NCBI GenBank assembly: GCA_003648875.1
Contig: QMQC01000053.1
Coordinates: 1 to 8,682 of the forward strand
Direction of reading: 5' to 3'
From: Actinomycetota bacterium
GTDB lineage: Bacteria > Actinomycetota > Acidimicrobiia > Spongiisociales > UBA5794
DNA: 8,682 nt
Shown: positions 5,869-8,682 of the stretch, piece by piece
Layout: every line of letters begins with the position of its first letter
Position numbering within the stretch: the first letter of the stretch is position 1
The notes under the pieces: model-generated
The model's input: only the letters and a program-made list of their open reading frames with translations
Databases searched by the model: none
What the model was told of the DNA's origin: nothing
Position numbers and translations under genes: made by a program

Positions 5869-8682
5869 TCACTTGCACGAGAGGAATCGAACGGCGGTCT
5901 CCATTTCTTCGAGTACCTCGGAGAGGGCTTCCACGGTGGCGTCGATGTCCATTTCGGTCGTGTGGTGGGACAGCGAGAACCGCACCGCGCAGTGTGCCGA
6001 TTCGGGTGATTTGCCCATGGCGATGAGCACGTGGGTTGGGTCGGGGTTCCCGGTCTTGCATGCCGACCCCGAGGAGAGGGCGATACCATGCTGATCGAGG
6101 GCAACCACAAGGGACTCGCCACGAAGCCCGGGGAGAGTGAGGTTGAGGGTGTTCGGCAGCCGGTCGGCTGGGTGCCCGTTGATAACCGCACCGGGTATCA
6201 GCCCGCGGATTCCCTCCTCGAGTCTGTCTCGTAGCCCTGTCAGGCGACCGCGGTCTGCAACCCATCCGGGTGCCAGGTCCGCAGCCCTGCCCATTCCCAC
6301 TATTGCCGGAACGTTCTCTGTGCCGGCCCGCAGCTCCCGTTCCTGCTTTCCGCCGTGGATGAGTGCCTCGAGTTCGATGCCTTTGCGGACGTAGAGCGCC
6401 CCAACTCCTTTTGGGCCGTGGAACTTGTGAGCGGCCATGCTGAGCAGATCGACGTTGAGTTCCTCGACATCCACAGGGATCTTGCCCACAGCCTGCACCG
6501 CGTCGGTGTGGAAGAGCACTCCCGCGTTGTGGGCCACGCTGCACAGCTCCCTGATCGGCTGGATCGTGCCGACCTCGTTGTTTGCCATCATGATCGACAC
6601 CAGGATCGTGTCGTCCCGTATCGCGATCTCAAGGTGTTCTGGGTCGACGCGACCCCATTCGTCTGGCTCGAGGTATGTGACGTCGTACCCGATGCGTTCC
6701 AGGAAGGCTGCCGTCTGGAGGACGGCTGGGTGCTCCGTGCTGGTTGTGATGAGGTGGCGACCCTTGTCCGCATACTCAAAGGCCACGCCCTTGAGAGCAA
6801 GATTGTCCGCCTCAGAGCCGCCGCCGGTGAAGATGATGCTTCGGGGGCGGGCGTTGATCAGTCCGGAGATCTGGCGACGTGCCTTGACGATTGCCTGCCG
6901 GGCATCTCGACCGGTTCGGTGGATGCTCGAGGGGTTTCCATGGGAGATCCCGAAATAGGGCTCCATCGCGATGCGTACCTCGTCGGCGACCTCAGTGGTG
7001 GCATTGTTGTCGAGATAGGTGCGGGGTCCCAGGGGGCGGGGCTCGACACGTAATCGGGCAGCGTCGGTGACGTGGACCTGAGCGGTCCGCTGCGTTGCCT
7101 CGGTAGCGTCCTCGAGCTTGACCACTTCGCACAGGAGCGCCTTGTAGACGGGGAATCCGGAAATCTCATCGTAGTTACCGAGGTCGGTGAGATCGTTGAC
7201 GTTCCATTTCTGCCAGGACTCCGGCCCAACTGCGGTTCCTCCACCCATGTTGGCTTCGATGGCGCCCATGACAATCCCGTCTGTGACCCTGGCGCGGAAG
7301 GGCACTGCGCCGCGCCGTGTCGAAACCTCGACGAGGTCCCCTGTGTCGATTCCGCGTTGGGCAGCGTCCTCGGTGTTGATCTCGACGATTGGCTCGGGGC
7401 TGTCCTTGACGAGGCCTTGGATCCCGTGGTGCTGGGACCGGAAGTCATTCTGAGGTCGTGCTCCCGAGTTGAAGACAAGGGGATGGTCCTCGGCCACTTC
7501 CGGAGCAGCGATGGGTCCCTCCACAGGCTCTGTGTACTTGGGGAGTGGCTCGTAGCCGTAGTCCTCGAGGATCGTGGACCAGATCTCGAACTTTCCTGTC
7601 GGTGTGGCGAAGCCGGGGGCGCCGTCGGGGCGCAATCCGCCCTTCTGCCACTTCCTGTATTCCATCATGGGTGTTGGCAGCTTCACCGAGCCGCCCGCTT
7701 CTCTCACTTCCTCCATGGTGTACCCGGATCCGTCGAGTGCCTGACGGATCATCTCGTCCTCTGTCGTGGGGAAGAGATCACCGTGCCCAAGTCTGCGGGC
7801 AAGCTCCGCCATGATCAGATAGTCGTTGCGAGCTTCCCCGACCGGCTCGATGATCCTCTCCCGTATACGGAAGATGGGTCCGTACGTCATGTATGAGTCG
7901 ATCTCGAACATCGTTGTTGCCGGCAGTACCACGTCGGCATAGCGGGCGTCCGCCGTGAGATATCGGTCGATGCATACAACGAAGTCCAGCTTGGAGAGCG
8001 TCTCCTCCCAGATCGGTGTCTGTGGCCACGAGGTGAGGATGGATGCGCCGTGGATGATCAGAGCCCGAATCGAGTACGGGTCCTCTCGAAGTACTGCGTC
8101 AACCAGGCTTGATGCATGTCCCTCGCCCCGGTATTTGGAGTAGAGGGGGAACTTGTCGAAACCCACTGCCCGCCCGATGTCCGGATTTGGCTGATTGCAC
8201 GACCGGTTGATCGGGAAGTTGGTGTCGAGCATCGCGAGTCCCATACCACCGGGTACATCGAGCTGGCCGGCGAGCGCGAACAACGTATGGATTGCTCGGA
8301 TCGCCTGGATGCCGCTGTTGGAGTACTCGAGGCCTGTGTACATGAGGGGACATGCCCCTGTTGCACCTGCCAGGCGCCTGGCAAGGTCCCGAATCGTGTC
8401 TGCTGGCACGCCCGTGATCGTTTCGGTCACTTCGGGGGAGAAGTGCTGGACGTAGCTGCACAGCTCATCGAAGCCGTGGCACCAGTTCTCCGCAAAGTCG
8501 TCGTCGTAGAGGTCCTCGTCAACCAGCACACCGATCATCGAGAGGGCCAGCGCCGCGTCTGTCCCCGGACGGATCGGGATCCATTGTGCGTCCGTGCGTT
8601 CGGCTGTCTCCGTGCGGCGAGGGTCGATCACGACGATGTCTGCCCTGCGAGTCGCTGCTGTTTCGAGGCGATGCATGTCGAG
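5869..8682 (-). CDS. Molybdopterin oxidoreductase fused to a cysteine desulfurase (NifS/IscS type), 5'-truncated by window edge
   Basis: One continuous frame of 937 codons plus stop, open at the right edge; the Met at 8676 is internal. Numbering from that Met, residues 1 to about 521 are the middle and C-terminal parts of a DMSO-reductase-superfamily (bis-MGD) enzyme. Evidence is VIDPRRTETA near 16-25, YADVVLP (246-252), PTGKFEIWS (359-367) and a C-terminal dinucleotide-binding domain from about 397 (NSGARPQNDF, ending ISGFPVYKALLCEV). The N-terminal part, with any 4Fe-4S cluster and the Mo-ligand residue, is off the window, so the substrate cannot be assigned. The C-terminal blocks resemble the polysulfide reductase/acetylene hydratase-like group. 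After a linker (about 522-553), residues 554-935 are a full-length cysteine desulfurase: start block YLDNNATT, H649 (TEHPA), NNEVG, D725 (HTDAVQ), PLP-binding K751 (AHKFHGPKG) and catalytic C873 (SSGSACKTG). The desulfurase should release sulfur from cysteine as a persulfide. Supplying it to the fused molybdoenzyme is inference. The gene converges on the protease gene. Confidence 0.93.
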   Translation of the reverse strand, partial: LDMHRLETAATRRADIVVIDPRRTETAERTDAQWIPIRPGTDAALALSMIGVLVDEDLYDDDFAENWCHGFDELCSYVQHFSPEVTETITGVPADTIRDLARRLAGATGACPLMYTGLEYSNSGIQAIRAIHTLFALAGQLDVPGGMGLAMLDTNFPINRSCNQPNPDIGRAVGFDKFPLYSKYRGEGHASSLVDAVLREDPYSIRALIIHGASILTSWPQTPIWEETLSKLDFVVCIDRYLTADARYADVVLPATTMFEIDSYMTYGPIFRIRERIIEPVGEARNDYLIMAELARRLGHGDLFPTTEDEMIRQALDGSGYTMEEVREAGGSVKLPTPMMEYRKWQKGGLRPDGAPGFATPTGKFEIWSTILEDYGYEPLPKYTEPVEGPIAAPEVAEDHPLVFNSGARPQNDFRSQHHGIQGLVKDSPEPIVEINTEDAAQRGIDTGDLVEVSTRRGAVPFRARVTDGIVMGAIEANMGGGTAVGPESWQKWNVNDLTDLGNYDEISGFPVYKALLCEVVKLEDATEATQRTAQVHVTDAARLRVEPRPLGPRTYLDNNATTEVADEVRIAMEPYFGISHGNPSSIHRTGRDARQAIVKARRQISGLINARPRSIIFTGGGSEADNLALKGVAFEYADKGRHLITTSTEHPAVLQTAAFLERIGYDVTYLEPDEWGRVDPEHLEIAIRDDTILVSIMMANNEVGTIQPIRELCSVAHNAGVLFHTDAVQAVGKIPVDVEELNVDLLSMAAHKFHGPKGVGALYVRKGIELEALIHGGKQERELRAGTENVPAIVGMGRAADLAPGWVADRGRLTGLRDRLEEGIRGLIPGAVINGHPADRLPNTLNLTLPGLRGESLVVALDQHGIALSSGSACKTGNPDPTHVLIAMGKSPESAHCAVRFSLSHHTTEMDIDATVEALSEVLEEMETAVRFLSCK

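Noticed and set aside
5743..6009. Plus-strand frame of 88 codons overlapping the end of the desulfurase gene
   Set aside because: No ribosome binding site, no recognisable domain, and about half of it is antisense to the conserved C-terminus of the desulfurase.
6355..7896. Two long plus-strand open frames (232 and 274 codons) opposite the fusion gene
   Set aside because: Both mirror the conserved oxidoreductase and desulfurase frame and have no recognisable domains of their own.
1..8682. CRISPR arrays, insertion sequences, tRNA or rRNA genes
   Set aside because: I saw no regularly spaced repeats, transposase frames, terminal inverted repeats or RNA gene motifs in the window.

Overview
The window looks like a piece of a high-GC actinobacterial genome. 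An Acidimicrobiia-like actinomycete is my best guess. It rests on the GC-rich codon use and on a lipoprotein whose mature N-terminus is a Thr-rich linker after an AAC lipobox, a style common in that group. No rRNA or marker gene is present to prove it. Both ends of the window cut through genes.

Left half (1-3910, + strand): the end of a respiratory nitrate reductase operon. It opens inside narI, the di-heme cytochrome b subunit of NarGHI, whose first membrane helix lies off the window. narI overlaps by ATGA a first nitrate/nitrite transporter of the NarK1-like type (602-2215). After 96 bp a second transporter follows, close to E. coli NarK (NarK2-like type, 2312-3910). Together they would bring nitrate to the cytoplasm-facing NarG site and export the nitrite made there. 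Both transporters carry an extra pair of predicted membrane helices in the central loop.

Middle (3911-5868): a 220-bp intergenic stretch with a short tandem repeat, then a lipoprotein of the HtrA/DegP type (trypsin-like protease plus PDZ) with an extra C-terminal domain I do not recognise. A 35-bp imperfect hairpin follows its stop codon, in the gap between two converging genes.

Right part (5869-8682, - strand): the most unusual object in the window. It is one uninterrupted reading frame of at least 937 codons, open at its 5' end at the window edge. It joins a molybdopterin (bis-MGD) oxidoreductase of the DMSO reductase superfamily to a complete, apparently active NifS/IscS-type cysteine desulfurase. 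No ATG, GTG or TTG codon lies near the domain junction, so the desulfurase is most simply made as part of the fusion. Cysteine desulfurases are known to supply sulfur for molybdenum cofactor maturation (IscS with FdhD for formate dehydrogenases) and for Fe-S clusters. A built-in sulfur donor for a molybdoenzyme is therefore the attractive reading, but it is inference.
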